Part shown: in pieces, positions 1 through 13,652 of the stretch
How the letters are laid out: the number at the start of each line of letters is the position of its first letter
Position numbering within the stretch: position 1 is the stretch's first letter
NCBI GenBank assembly: GCA_007258455.2
Contig: VDFB02000003.1
Location: forward strand, 44,512,077-44,576,076
Direction: 5' to 3'
DNA: 64,000 bases
From: Sequoia sempervirens
Lineage: Eukaryota; Streptophyta; Pinopsida; Cupressales; Cupressaceae
Notes under the pieces: generated by a model
What the model was told of the DNA's origin: nothing
Seen by the model: only the letters and a program-made list of their open reading frames with translations
Databases searched by the model: none
Position numbers and translations under genes: made by a program

Positions 1-307
1 CCTCAAAATGTCCCCCCCAAAAAAGTCACCTAAATCCATGAACAAATCCCTATTTGCAAACACACTTCTTGATCTTCATTTTTTTATGAACAACCAAAAA
101 TGTTAAGATTTTCAAAAGGCCACAATCACCTAAATTTTAGAAAAAAAATGGTGTAAACCTTAGAGGTTAGATTTTTTCCATTAAACTATTACAATTCTTC
201 ACATCATCTAGGAATGAAAGAGGAGAGAATTTTGGTATGAGAGAAAAATATATACAAGAAAGAAAAAATAGTTTTCAATCTCTCAAAATTAGAAACTAAA
301 AACATAT

Positions 308-560
308 CCTAGCAAAAAAGCTTTGATACCATGTTTTAATCTACAATATAGATATTAACCTAGAAACTACTACAAGTGATAGTGATTATTAAACTATTAA
401 ATACAAATAATTAATTGAAATCTAAATAAGACAACATAATTAGTTTCTTGAGAGAGAACTGAAAAATCTCACAATAGCTTCTTTGATGATTCAGTAATGA
501 AGGAAAGAGTTACAATATCTAGTCTCCAAGATTCTAAATCCATGAGGATGGAGAAGAGGA
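308..560. repeat. dispersed repeat, copy A
   Basis: About 250 bp that matches 4077-4360 in the same orientation, beginning near a 'gataccatg' word and running through 'gtgatagtgattattaaa', 'agtttcttgagagagaa' and 'aaggaaagagttacaat' to a purine-rich end. Seen by eye; identity was not computed. The left part (ctttgataccatg) resembles the reverse complement of a plant tRNA-Met primer-binding site, so this may be the inner edge of a decayed minus-strand LTR element. That is inference; no coding sequence is attached. Confidence 0.55.
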
Positions 561-3540
561 AAAAAAGCAAAAAACAAGGAATTTCTTACCCAATTTTCCA
601 AAATTGTTCAAAGATAAGGAATAACAGAGAATCTTGATGCCTATATCTCTTCAATGTGTTGACAAAGCTTAGGCCTGCATCCTGTCAAATCTACCCCGGA
701 GCCCCTCTTCGTCGATTAAAATTTTGCAACTCAGAGGTCATCTTACAAATCCGCTTGGTAGAATGTTTTTTGGTGCATATGGTAAGATGCCTACTCAGTT
801 TCAAGCCCCCAAGATAAGTTTTGATATGCTATTAAATCCTTTTTTGATCGCGATCGAGCTAAAATTGGTGTTCCAGAAAGTTTCAAATTTCACAATTCTA
901 AAGGAAACCCATTTCTTGTTGTAGTCTAAAACATCTCCACTTCCAATTTCATCAAAAATGAAGGCCATCTGATACATTATTTTAATGTATTTTGGTTGTG
1001 GTGAACACATCTGTAAGGACAGTTTACAAAGGAGTTACCTATTTTTTTATGGTTGGGTGAAATATGATTTAAAACTCATGTTTTAAATAATTGATTATGG
1101 CTACACACAAAAAATCATGGCTCCAGAGATCCCATTTGCATGCAGTGAATTTTCCCCCTTTGAGTGGCAGGTGAAATTAAAAATTTACATAATTTCTAAT
1201 GTTTCATAAGATAATATTTAAAATACTTTAAATATTTTAAATGTTATTACAATGGCAAAGTGCACATGAAATAAAGTATTAGGGCATATTTTAATACACT
1301 TCCAAATATTATGAATTCAAAACTTTATTGTGCCCGCCAGCCCTTAAATATTTGATGACACTAGAGAAGGAAGCATGGAAGCAAAGCATGGAGTTTGTGG
1401 GAGAGGATTGGAATATTCAAAAATACTTTATTAACCATTGTAGCTATTTTATAAACCTTGGAAAATATTTTATTTGTTTTGTCTTGCCTTCCCCGCTATC
1501 TCGACACAACACTTGTCATCAACAAAAGCTCATGGAAGCGAGGAGAGCTAGAGGGAGAATAAGGGGAGTTTAAATATTTGCATAAGGCATGTAAAAATAG
1601 GTTTTTATTATTGACGGAGCAGAAAATAAAAGTTATTCACGCCGAGATAAAAGCTAATCATGTCCAAATTCTTTAAGTTGCAAACCATGGTTTTTGCTTC
1701 CAGAATGGTGCTTCAACCATTTATAATGTATGGGAAGCAATTTTGGCAATGTTTTATGCATTCTTTGGTTGCTAGTGAGGTCGAAAATGCCCAACATCTT
1801 ATTCTCACAACTTGCAAGGTGCAATTGGAGTTTTTCACCTTCTAGAATCTGCTCTGAGTATTTCTTTTGCCATGGGAGCTAAATAAAAAATGTTATGATC
1901 ATTTTGGAAGCATCAAGAATGTTTAAAATGCTTAGTGTACATTGAAAATGACCTACAATATGTTTTGTTTAGTTTCTATGAACCTCAGGCTACAAAGTGA
2001 ATATTTGGAGGTGAAAGTTTCTACTCAAATACAAAATGAAATAGACAGATGAAAATGAACTGGTTGTAGACATAATGCACAAGCAGAAGGATTTCAAACC
2101 CATTGTTTGAAAAAATGTCAAACTGTTTGTAGTATGAAGTGAAACCTCCAGATCTCTAAAATGCATTGTTAAAGGCTTGTTTTCAATACCATTGGTGATG
2201 CTAACAATATATGGGTAAAATTTTGACCTACATGTTAGCAAAGTTTTAACTGCCAATAAGTGGGTTTTTACGTAGAGTTAATATTTTTCACTTGCAAGTA
2301 AAAATGGAGCTAGTAAATGGGTTTTTACAAGAAAGTAAAAGATTTGCACGAGAATTGCAAATGAAGGCGGATAAAAAGAGGGAAAATGAAGAGTGAGAAG
2401 CATCTTCTAAGTATAAATTAGGTTGCAAATCAAGGGAGCTGAGTGATGCCATGTGTCAATGGTGGATTCTTTTTAGGGATTTTATGCTTTCTTCTCATTT
2501 CTCTTAAAATGAGAAGTTGTTTTCATTGTAGGAGGTTCCAAGTTCTCCAGGTTGAAGGATATTGTAATTTTTGTACAAGGTTTTGTCTCTAAAGTTAGGA
2601 CTTTTTCACATTTCAGATTCTGAATGGTGTAATCCATTTTGTTAATGACAAGAAAATTAGTTTGCAAATTAGGATGAACTATTTCATACTGTAATGTCTT
2701 CATAATGAATGCAATCTATTTTTAATCAAAGTAATCAAGGATTATAATGGTTTTTGTTGCACATTTGTTGTAATAAGTGTTTGATTGATGGCTCTTGTTC
2801 AAAGAATAGATTAAATGTGCTCTCAGTTAAATGTTGAATATATTGTGTTGCATTCAGGATAAATAAGAATGTTGCAAATGTGTCCTAAAGAGACCTCATT
2901 ATTGTAAGGCAATAATGGTTTAATGGTCACTGGTGTTTTGTTTGGGTTATTACCAGCAGGGTTATTTCATTTTGACTCTGTTATGGACATGGACAAGGCA
3001 CTGGTCTAGTGTATTTCTCTTATGCAAACCTTGGAAGGAATCACCATTGAAAAACTTAATGAATCTTTCTCATTTTCATGTTTAACTTATTTTTGGTTTT
3101 TTGTATCTTCATGGAGATTAAATAACACAGAGGTTATGCTTACGAATGATTTTGATGTAACTTCTTTGTGTGTTTGAGATGAAGATTTCTCTTAAATTAT
3201 ATTTTCTCAGTGCGGATTCAAGGTGCAAAGGGATCATGCCTGAATGTGATCAAATGCATAACACTCTTTATACATTCATCTGAGAACCATCCACATGTTA
3301 GAAATATGCAATGTGTTGTTTACTGAAAATTTCATTAAATGTGCATATCTTTGAATAGGAACACCCTCCTGAGTTTTGTGGAGCTCAAAGTATAGAAGGT
3401 TGATTATAGCCTTGTTCGTTGGTCTTTCTTGTCCCCGATGTGTTGATAGTGCAAGACCTTTTTCTTAACCTCTTGATCCCTTGGTTTAGGCATTGTGTTT
3501 TTCCTTAGGATTGGGGGTTGCAAGAAAAAACACCAACAAA
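561..3540. other. non-coding, nothing recognised
   Basis: AT-rich sequence with only short chance reading frames. I see no protein motif, LTR ends, tandem array or RNA gene in it. Confidence 0.5.
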
Positions 3541-3563
3541 CCCCATAATAGGAAGAAAATGTT

Positions 3564-4035
3564 TGCAACTCATTATCCTATACCACCTAAGTAAAAATAA
3601 ATGACCTAAGTAAACTTAATAAACAAGTACAATATCACACTTAGGATAAAACATATCCAAAGTGAATAAAAATATTGTAATAACACCCCTTTAAGTGCAA
3701 CTGAGGTGAGAAGAAATGGGTCTCAACAACAAGGCCATGTTAGGTACCTATGTACAATCTAAAATAACTCCAAAGTGCAAGGAGAGTGTAGGTTTAAAAA
3801 ATCCAATGAAAGAAAGAGAATATGTGCAACTCGTTATCCTATCCTACCTAAGTAAAAGAAAATTATTTAAGTAAACTTAATAAACAAGTACAATATCACA
3901 CTTAGAATAAAGAATATCGAAGATGAACAAAATATTACAAACACCCCTCTTAAGTGCAACCAAGGTAACAAAAAATAGGTCCCAACAACAAGGTCACGTT
4001 AGGTACCCATGTACAAATTCGAACTAACCCAAAAT
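3564..4035. repeat. tandem repeat, two units of 271 bp
   Basis: Two adjacent units starting at 3564 and 3835 (tgcaactc..tatcct), each containing 'aacaagtacaatatcacac' and 'aacaacaaggycaygttagg'. A third, partial unit lies at 4392-4500, separated from the second by dispersed repeat copy B. No coding potential. Confidence 0.75.
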
Positions 4036-4076
4036 TATAAAGAGTATCATCTAGAAGTAGAGAAGAGAAAATTTGT

Positions 4077-4360
4077 AGGACAAAATCTTCGGTACCATGC
4101 TAGAATTTGTAAAATAGATATAAAGTTGGAAACTAGTGCAAGTGATGGAGATTATTAAAATGTTAAATATAAATGATTAATTTAAATCAAAATGGCACAA
4201 GAAAATAGTTTCTTTAGAGAGAAGTGCAAAATCTCGGATATAGCTTCTTTGATAATTTATTAAGGAAAGAGTTACAATACATAATATCCAAGATTCCAAA
4301 TCTATGAAGATGAAGAAAAATAAATTCCTTATCCAAGTTTCTAAATTTATGAGGATAAAA
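4077..4360. repeat. dispersed repeat, copy B
   Basis: Direct-orientation relative of 308-560 ('gtgatggagattattaaaa', 'agtttctttagagagaag', 'aaggaaagagttacaat'). It sits between the second and third units of the 271-bp repeat, which suggests the two are parts of one longer repeat family. Confidence 0.55.
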
Positions 4361-4391
4361 AAAAAGCACAATTCCACAAAAGGAGAATTTG

Positions 4392-4500
4392 TGCAACTTA
4401 TTGTCCTATCCTACCTAAGTAAAAATAAATTATCTAAACTTAAACTTAATAAACAAGTGTAATATCACACTTAGGATAAAACATAACCAAGGTGAATAAT
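4392..4500. repeat. partial third unit of the 271-bp repeat
   Basis: The segment from 'tgcaacttattgtcc' through 'aatatcacacttaggat' to 'gtgaataatata' repeats the first ~110 bp of the units at 3564 and 3835. It starts 557 bp after the second unit, about twice the unit length. Confidence 0.7.
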
Positions 4501-7500
4501 ATATTAAAATCATATCAAACAAATCACTTAAATAATTTAAGGTTACACAACATCTAACAAGCCTCATAACACACTATTTAAAGGTGACACTCTAAAAAGG
4601 TATTTCATTTACTCACATGATTAGACAAGAAGTAAATGAAGTAAAACAAGCATTGATTAAACAAAATTTAAATGACAATTTCAAACTACATTTTATTTAA
4701 AATAAATAACATAAAAAATACATTTTTACTTTTTACAACATACATATATTCTTTATTTTCCTATTTATAGTGACATGCAACACAATTATTTCGTCATTAC
4801 AAGTGATAAGTCATAATTATGAACTTATCCCTCTAAATCTTAATTAATAAGATAACATTAAATAATGCATTGTTATATGGACCTACAACAAGGTAGAGAT
4901 CATATTTACTTAATCAATATCATGCAACATATTCAACTCAATACAAACTTATAGCTTTATACCAAATATATATACATCATGCTAGACCAAAATTGAAAAG
5001 AAAAAAATAGAAAGAATAATGCGAATTTTTATCCACCAACCACAAAGTTGTACAAGTTCCATTGCACATCACCCAAAGTTTAACTAAATCAAATCTTTCT
5101 ATAATTCACCACACAATATAGACTAATATGGAAAAGTTATCTTAAATTATTTACTCAAGAAATAATATAACTTGCAGGGAAAATTTGTATATCGATATGC
5201 AAAATATACATAATATAAAGATTGACTTTAGCTACCTCAATCTTATCAGACTCTTAACAACTTATGCTACATTTTTCAACTTGCTTCCTATGAAACATGA
5301 GGAGGATTGTCTTATTCTAGTAATAAGAACAAAAATAGAAGACTAATTGCAATTTAGCTTAAGGAAGAACACTCCTAATATAAGACTTCAACTACTACAC
5401 AGAAGGACGATTTTCTTAAAGGCATGAAGATGAGTGGTGTAAATCATTCAATCCTCACTTTATTCTTGCTAGAAGATAGTGGTCATGTCTTCCACTATTT
5501 CTACTTGCTAGAGTTCCTCCTTATCCTACAAAGAAGAAGTTTTCATTATTGATCAATTTCCATTGACTGGGAACATTAGCTCTAAGTACTCATGGCCTTG
5601 GTTGTAGGTACTCCCTCCTTTGGTTTAGGTACTCGTTTCTTTGATGACAAGCACTCACTCCTTTTGTTGCAAGCATGTTACAACCCTGGCTATAGGTTGT
5701 CTTGTTGCATGTTGAGTTAGCCCCCATAACATTTCTACTCTAAGATCATTATAAACAACATAGTATGCTATAATATCTTGAAAATGATTGACTTAACACA
5801 TAAATATTCACCAAAACATCATACATCTAATTCAATGCTTTTACTCAAATGCTAATGTAAAGTCTTAAGAATAACATAGCAACTATCTTTGGGAAATTCA
5901 TATGAAACAAGAAATTAGAACAACAAACAAGGACAATTATGGAACACATCAAGTATTGTGTTTTGTTTTTAATAGTTTGTGAAGTTAATGGTAATACAAT
6001 TATTGTACACTATGAATATCTATAAACAATGACATTTTTGAGTAGATTGGGGTGAGTTTTGGTGGTGCTATGCAATCTTTCATCATGAGGACGCTAATAC
6101 TCTCCATATATGGAAAACATGGACACATCATTTATGATAGGTTCTTCACCTGGCACATTTATTATAGTTAAACTCACACAAAATATTGTGATTGTTGTAG
6201 TACTTGTAGGGGAAAACCTCGAGGAAGAAAAAATCATCCTACAACTACTTTAGAGCTTGTCGTTTCATTTAGAGCCTCTAAGAGAGCTATGAAATTAACT
6301 CATAGGTAGCTCAAGAGAAAGAAGTTCAAAATCAAATCACTCTTCATCTTCGATAGGCTTTGAAATGAGAAAAGGCACAATAAACACAAAAGAATACTAA
6401 TTTTTTATCTCTTAAATAACAATTACATGCCCCTTCCACTTCTAATGTAGAAATACAAGTCTCCCTTTCATGCCCCCAAATCATTCTTTTAAAGGGCATG
6501 GCCTGGTTGATTCAAGTATACCATGATCTCAGAAATGTTGAAGAAGAAAGTAGTCAACTTAAGACTAAGGTTGTATAGCTACAAATAGAAAAGGAGTTGA
6601 AGATAAAGAAAACTAAAGAAAAATATAGAATGGGTTTGATCTATGAAGTAAGTGAAGCCCTCATCTCTTCCCATCCCCCATCCAATGTGCTTGTTCTCTT
6701 TTCCTTTGAGAGTGATAGACTTTTTGGAAGCATACTTCAGAAGTGCACCTAAACAATAGGATATGTCATGTGAATTCCATCTACATGGCTTCATATTAGG
6801 TCATTAAAATACTTCAATGCTCAATCTATATGTTAGGGAATCCTTTCTTAGAAGTTTTATTTCACTAATACGACATTATATTATATAGGAGGAGAAGTTA
6901 GTTGACTCACCATGCAAAACCACCTAAGGTCTTCTCATGCAGCATGACTATCCAAGGAGTATAATTTATGCACATTTTTTCTCCTCCATAGCTTATAAAA
7001 CTTGGGTTGCCTCTCAATATACTAAAAATTTGATTTAAAACATAGAATGTTTTCAAATTGATGAGGTTTATCTTTCAATTGCTCCTCATAGGTACTATGT
7101 GAATAGATGAGGTAGATGATCATCTCAAGAGGGGGAAATTATCCCTCTTAGGAACCTAAGCCGGATTCTTATAAGATTTGCTCACTCATTGTATACATTC
7201 AAAGACAAAGATGGGCCTGGATAGGGATGATGGTTTAGCCTCTTATGATTATTATGCCCACTCCTATTTAGACCATGTAGGCACCAATATCAGCACGAAA
7301 TCTTCAGAAATGGCAAAAAAAGATTAGTGCCACCCAAGGATATGCATCCCTAAGTGCTTATACATCCTACAAGGTAGAAGATTATGATTGTAGCCAAATA
7401 CATGACGAGAACACTTTTTCCAAGGAGGATGAAATGTTAGTCATGCCATGAGAACATGGCTCAGCTCCAGTAGGGGGAAAAAATATGGGACAATAACTAT

Positions 7501-10500
7501 CTCTCATCTATCATTTAAAAAAAAATGCATGTTTTTGTTAAGAAAATTATTTTAGTGGACTAATTGCAAGGATAACTGACTTAAACTATTATAAAATACA
7601 ATGTAAGATGTTTTTTCATGTGTACTTCTTCATAGATATATGCCCAAATAATGGTCTAAGCCATTTTGTATATATTCTTTTTTTTAATGATGAACACAGT
7701 TACACAGAACTTGAATGTAGTAATTAAGTTTGGAGCTCAAAAAGGGATGGCTTTTAGGTATTCTAGAGATGTTATATTCAACTCAAGAATAATCAGAACT
7801 AGCTCTGAAGTTACTTCAGTCAACTCTGAATTGGGCTTGGAAATTCAAGAGCATGCAATGTCGCGACTCTTCTAGTTTAGAACAAGTAAAGGGTAGTGTC
7901 CCTTGTTCTTGGGTTTTGGAAACTAATTTTGATTAATGTTTTAGTCAACTCAAACTATGTCTATCCTTCTATTTCATGAATGCAGTAGTTAAAGAAACTC
8001 CAGCTAACTAAGATAGAAACATTCTATTACACATTATTTTGTACTAAATTTTAGCGAGTTAGCCTTTAGTCCAAGATGATTGAAACGTTAAAACTTGACT
8101 TACTCCAGTTAGAGTATGTCAAGTTTTCCTTAACTTAAGATCAATGATAAGTTTCTCATGCAGATCTGGAGCCTATTTTCATGTAGATTGAATGAATAAA
8201 TAAATGAACTAGGGGAGAGGATCCAGTACCTGAGCATGTTTCAATAGTTGTGATAGTAGTTGTTTATATAATGCCCATTATTTTTTATCAATATTGGACC
8301 AATAGTTGTGACTTTAAAGTTGTTAGTGTTGATGATCACTACCCATAATTAAACAAAATGTATTCCTTTGATCTAAAAAGCAACCAATCATGTGATTCCA
8401 CATCAGTGCTCAATAAAACATGCTGTGAATTCACAAGTAGTGGTCTCACTTTTTTTTTGGGCCTTTTTGGACACCTTGACAAAAAGCATGCTGATGTGGC
8501 ATCATATTTGATGATGTGACCCTGCAACCTTAGTTATAAGTAGGGGACTTGCCAAGTAAGCTACTGTAAAAAATTGGGAGTGATTTGAAATTTCCACATA
8601 GGATAATTAGAAGCACGAAGTTAGGGTGCACAAATAGACGTAGCAGCCATAGATCAGGGAGGATTTCCATTTTAAGTCAAGGAGGACAAAGAGGAAAACA
8701 TCTGATAAAATATATCATGAATTTTTTAGCCTAAAGCATAGGAGAAAAACATAGTTTGTTTTTTTTTAAGCATAGCAATAGCTTGTAACATCCTATTTCT
8801 ATCATCCATGAGAAAGGAGTGGATATGATATCATTGTTTGAATAATGGGTAGATCTGAAAGCAGGCCAGGCCCACCCTCTTGAAGGAGAAATCCATGGTT
8901 TCTTGATGTTTTAGCATGCATACTATCAAATGTTAAATAAGTTTATGTTATTGTAGAATAGTTTTCAACAAGTGTTAAAATTATAAAAGAAAAAATTCAG
9001 CACTTTAATATCCATATAATTAAGACAATTAATTGTAATACATTTAAATTTCAGCAATTTCATTTGAGTACCTTTCATTTTAACATTTTGATTTTGATAG
9101 TGTATGTTTACATTCCATAATTTTATAGAATAGCTTTCATTTCCAATTTAATAGATCTTAGAATAGGCTAGACTCAATTAGGAGAAATCTAGTACCTTTA
9201 GTATTCAAAATCTATTGCAAATTTTCTTGGACACCACCTAGATTGATAAGAATTAAATGTTGAGTATTTGAAAGGACTACAACAACCTCATCAAAATGTG
9301 GCAAGAGAAAGCATATAACTATAATTACATATTTCCTTGAATCACCATAAATATCCATGGGGATATCTATTATAAAAATATATACAACACAAAACCTTCC
9401 ACTATATTACACAATATATTTCCTTCATTTAAAACTCATACACATAGCTATTGATTCCCTAGAATACATTGAAGCTTAGAAAACCTAAAAATTAGCTTGA
9501 TAACTAACTATTTGAGTGAATCGCCTATTGATATAAATAGATATGTCATTTCTTGAAGTCTAGTAGTACATGAAAGCCTTGAGATGTTAAAAATGTTGAT
9601 GATATGAGAATACTCACCATATTTTGTTTTCATCCATCCATGTTTTTCCATTTGCATCTCAAATCATGTGACAATCACTTGCAAAACATTGAAATCCATG
9701 TACAAGGTATTAGAGAACATACCATAGATCAACAAACACTTTCTTCATTCATTGTGCCCCTAGATTTAATGTGTTAGGACATGCTCAAGACAAAAAATTA
9801 GCTAAAAATGTATCGAAGAGATGGCATGAAAAAATCACTTTGTGAAACCCTAACCATCACATTAAATACATTATGGGCTACCATTATCTTTTATTACATT
9901 GAATCTACACTCTTTTTTATTTAAAATGATTTTTGGGTTTGATATGATCTAATCCAATATCTATAGAATTCCATTAGATCATTTATGACATTCTTGGGAT
10001 CTTTTTTCCTCTACCATTATAAGTTGCTTGTAAATCCATGCCTCTTAATGACCAACCATTTCTAGGTAGTAAAAACCTTCTTCTACAATCATAACATCAA
10101 ATTTAGTCATAAATGACCTTCTAGAACATGTAAGAGGAGTAGGTAAAATTTATACAAGAAAATGTAAGAGTTTCAGAGTTTGAGGATCATGGATAACTCA
10201 TACTTCATGTCTTTGGTAAGGGTGTTGATGATTGAGGGTGATGATGAACTCATACCATTAAGTTATGTGGAATGAGGGAAGTTTGAACAAGTAATCTCAA
10301 AAAGCTAACAATGTTTTGGAGTGTTGAGGATCGAAGATTAGACATACCTTAGAATAGGTACTAAGGTGAAGGGAAGGATCAAATTTTGATTTTAAAAGGA
10401 TATATTAAAAAGTTAGAGGAGTTTTGGGGTTTAGGATGATAAGAAACAAGTACCTAGGTAGAAGGATGACCACAACTCTAACTTTGATATAATACTTATT

Positions 10501-11530
10501 GAAAAATATTGAGTTGGGAGTCGGGAGTCGAGGGAGGTTCATACGAAGTACCTAGTTAACAAATGGTCCTAAACTCTAGTCCAAAAGGATCATCTAACAA
10601 ACTTTAATGGAAAAGGACCAGGAAGTCAAGGTGAGGTGAAAGGTATGTTGGGAAGGGAAAGGTTGATAGCCTAAGATGAATAGAGGGAAAAGTTAGGGAT
10701 GGATAGAATGGCATACTAGGATGGACACCCCTAAAATTCCAATCAAAACAAAGGAAAATCAGACTTTGGAAAAAAGGCATGCCTACATGCGGAAATCCAA
10801 AACTTTGATAACCACCCAAAATTAGAGAATTTTCCAAAATTGACCAATAGTTAGAAAATTCTAGATTTCTTTCAATTGTTAAGACATGGGGAATGACATG
10901 GGGAAACATTAAAAAAAATTGACTCATAGAAGACTCATTAAGACTATCTCAAATTGGTTATAAATGGTGGGTTAAAATGATTTAGACACATAGAAGGGAT
11001 GGGACTCAAACAAAAAATAGAATTATAGATATGAGTCCCAATAAGAGAAAACATACTTTCCACTAGATTTGGTAAGTGGTTATTATAGACTTAGGTTTGC
11101 ACACCTAATAGAATTGAAAACCACATTTGTCTATGAGAATCTAGGCCCTCAATCTATCTCCTTGTGAGATATTTTCCCTCTATGTCTCATAGATTGCAAA
11201 AGATTACATGGGCTCCAAATCTCATTTAAGACACTATGTATGGTTTAGGCATTATATGTAGTTGTGTATCTTTTATTGGCATGCTCTTGTTTCACACTAG
11301 TCTATTTTGTTATTGTGGAAACCTAAATATTTCCCTAGTATACCCTTATCCTAATCACCAAAAGAATACATCACCAAGTCAAAACCCCTTTACATTATGT
11401 CCCTCACTTAATTAAATAATCCCTTTTCCATTTCACATAAATAAATAATTTTATCATTATTTATGCCCATTTTCCACCTCACACATGGCTAAAATAGTTA
11501 AATAATAATATTATTTAATTGTGGTTATAT
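4501..11530. other. non-coding, nothing recognised
   Basis: Seven kilobases of AT-rich DNA with stop-dense frames. The longest frame, 107 codons on the minus strand at 10604-10927, shows no known motif. The 11250-11530 segment is rich in 'taattaaataat'-type words like those in the LTR at 40128-41275, so an old LTR remnant is possible but not demonstrated. Confidence 0.45.
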
Positions 11531-11680
11531 TCTCTCCACCAAATTCCAAGAATAAAGGGGTTCTAAGTACGCTTGTCCCTCACATCCCTCATGATTGCAA
11601 TACTCTCTCCACCAATTTCCAAGAGTAAAGGAAACCTAAGTACACTTGTCCCTTACATCTCTCATGGTTGCAAATACTCA
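11531..11680. repeat. tandem duplication, 73-bp unit
   Basis: Units begin at 11531 and 11604 ('tctctccacca..ttccaag'), both containing 'aagtac.cttgtccct' and 'ctcatg.ttgcaa'. The copies have diverged by several substitutions. Non-coding. Confidence 0.7.
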
Positions 11681-12594
11681 TGAATTTTAGTAAATGCATC
11701 CTTTCCCTTCACATTCCAACAACCTCCATTATAATCCTCCATTTTCTCCTCAATCCCAAGGAAATCCTTTCATTCATCCTCCACCATTGATCTCTCCATC
11801 ACATCTTCACCATCCATTGAGACTCCCAAATTGAGGCACACTCTCATCCATTTCATCCATTCATGTTTTGAGTTAACTACATGCTATTAAAATAGTATCC
11901 TTTTGTGCAAGAGCATCCACATTCCAACCAATCACTTGGAGAGAATTGAATTCAAAACATAATGTTATAGTAATATTTCTTTGATTGTTTGTGTTATTTC
12001 TTTATTTTGAATTCTTTTTTTGACTCTACTTGAGGTTTTCCTTTGTGCTTTGAATAGAAACTTCCATTTTAAATTTGCAAATTAGAGCATTGCAATCATA
12101 ACTTCAACAAACATTAGAAGTAATGGAGGGTTTTCAACATTCCATAAGCTAATTTAGCAAAGAAAAATTTGGCACCTTGTATGAAGGAAAATTCAAAGAC
12201 TCGTATGAACTTGAGGAAGAGAAATCAACATAGTATGGATATTTGAAACTTCCCCACTTAAGCTTTTTAAATAATTTAGATGTTTCTTTCTTTCTTGTTG
12301 CATATCATTTCTTAATGACTAAGTTTTTTGAAGTAGGCATTCATTATTTCAATGTCATTTTGGATTTTTTGGCATAGGTATGTTGGACTTGGCCTTGCAA
12401 TATTATGTTTTTGATAGGGTTCAATGAATAATAGCTTTAGATATTTGATTAAGAATAGGAGTCCTCATTTTATTCAATTTCTTTGCTTGTAGAGATACTA
12501 GAATGACACATAGGTGGGAGAACAATAGATCCTATGTGATCATTAGTTTGTGTCCCTTGGCGTGGCATGTAAGGCAAGGTAACATTGGCATTAC
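11681..12594. other. non-coding, nothing recognised
   Basis: AT-rich DNA upstream of the copia element at 12595. No motif or repeat structure stands out. Confidence 0.4.
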
Positions 12595-13232
12595 TATAAG
12601 GAAGCTAAGGTAGCGAAACAAATTCCTACACTAACCTTGAGAGGAGAATAATGCAAAATTTTACAGATCTTTAATAGTTACAAAATTTAAACAGAAATAA
12701 ACACAAATATCATGCATACCACAACACAATGATTTACATGGAGAAAACCCTTTTGAGAGAAAAACCCCACACTCCAAAAGTTGCCTAATATATTATTCAA
12801 AAATCTCAAAGATTACAATATACTTCCAAAGCAAGCTTCTCATAGGAGTATCACCACTCAGAGATCCAAAGATATCATAGCCGCTATCAGACTCTTAGAA
12901 TACATTGCAATACATAGTTGTAATACAATGCCCTCATAAAATAGGGTTTCCTTCTAGGGCAAGTCCAGTTAATAAAATATTGGTCATTGGATATGAGACA
13001 TAATGATGAATGGTCCAGGTTTACAATAATAAAATATAAATAAAATTTTCCTTTTGGGCGCACTGCCCCCACCAAGGTGCACTACCCCTAGACCCTAGTT
13101 GGGGGGATGATCCCCCCAGACCCCTCGTGGGGGGGGATCCCACCCATGCCCCCCATCGTTGTTAGTTGAATAGTACCTTGTGTATCAACAATACCTTATG
13201 TAGTTGCAAGGTTGATACATATTTTCTCAACA
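12595..13232 (-). repeat. 3' LTR of the Tork-like copia element
   Basis: 638 bp, aligned by eye over its length with 17462-18055. It ends in CA at 13232, but its left terminus reads TA instead of TG. It has about 44 bp more than the other LTR, in the GC-rich section near 13060-13130. The 'ttttgagagaaaaacccc' and 'gatttacatgg' words are shared with the other copy. Confidence 0.92.
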
Positions 13233-13250
13233 AATATCCTCCCACTTGTC
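13233..13250 (-). other. polypurine tract of the Tork-like copia element
   Basis: On the minus strand the sequence just before the 3' LTR reads AAGTGGGAGGATATT, a typical plant copia polypurine tract used to prime plus-strand DNA synthesis. Confidence 0.75.
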
Positions 13251-13292
13251 AAACACCTTGCAAGGACAGCGGAAGGGTATCATCATCATCTC

Positions 13293-13652
13293 TTAATTTC
13301 TAGGGGCTGAAAGGCCCGTAGTCCCTAAACACCATTTGAACTTCTCTATGCTCACAAGCTTAGTTAAAGAATCAACAATATTCCTCAAAGTCTCTACCTT
13401 AACCAACTTCACCCTGCCATCTTTGACCATATCTCTAACAAAATGATATTGTACATCAATGTGCTTGGTCCTAGCATGAAATGTTGAGTTCTTGGCTAGA
13501 CATATCACACTCTGACTATCATAATAAATTGTCATTACACCTTGTTTTATTCCAATATATGAACATAGTATCTTCAATCAAATGGCTTCTTTACAAGCAT
13601 GAGTAGATTCCATATACTCTGCTTCACTAGTAGACAAAGCAACCATATCCTA
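13293..13652 (-). pseudogene. copia RNase H domain (degenerate)
   Basis: C-terminal RNase H region of the Tork-like polyprotein. Visible motifs in order: STSEAEYMESTHACKEAI, then a stop, then YYDSQSVICLAKN, FHARTKHIDVQYHFVRDM and a DSLTKLV tail. These match the copia RNase H signature in which E of SEAEY and D of YDSQS are catalytic. At least one stop interrupts the frame near 13580. The enzyme would degrade RNA in RNA/DNA hybrids during reverse transcription. This copy cannot be translated intact. Confidence 0.85.

Noticed and set aside
10604..10927. 107-codon minus-strand frame
   Set aside because: No motif, low complexity (Phe/Pro/Leu-rich), AT-rich context and no sign of a gene model.
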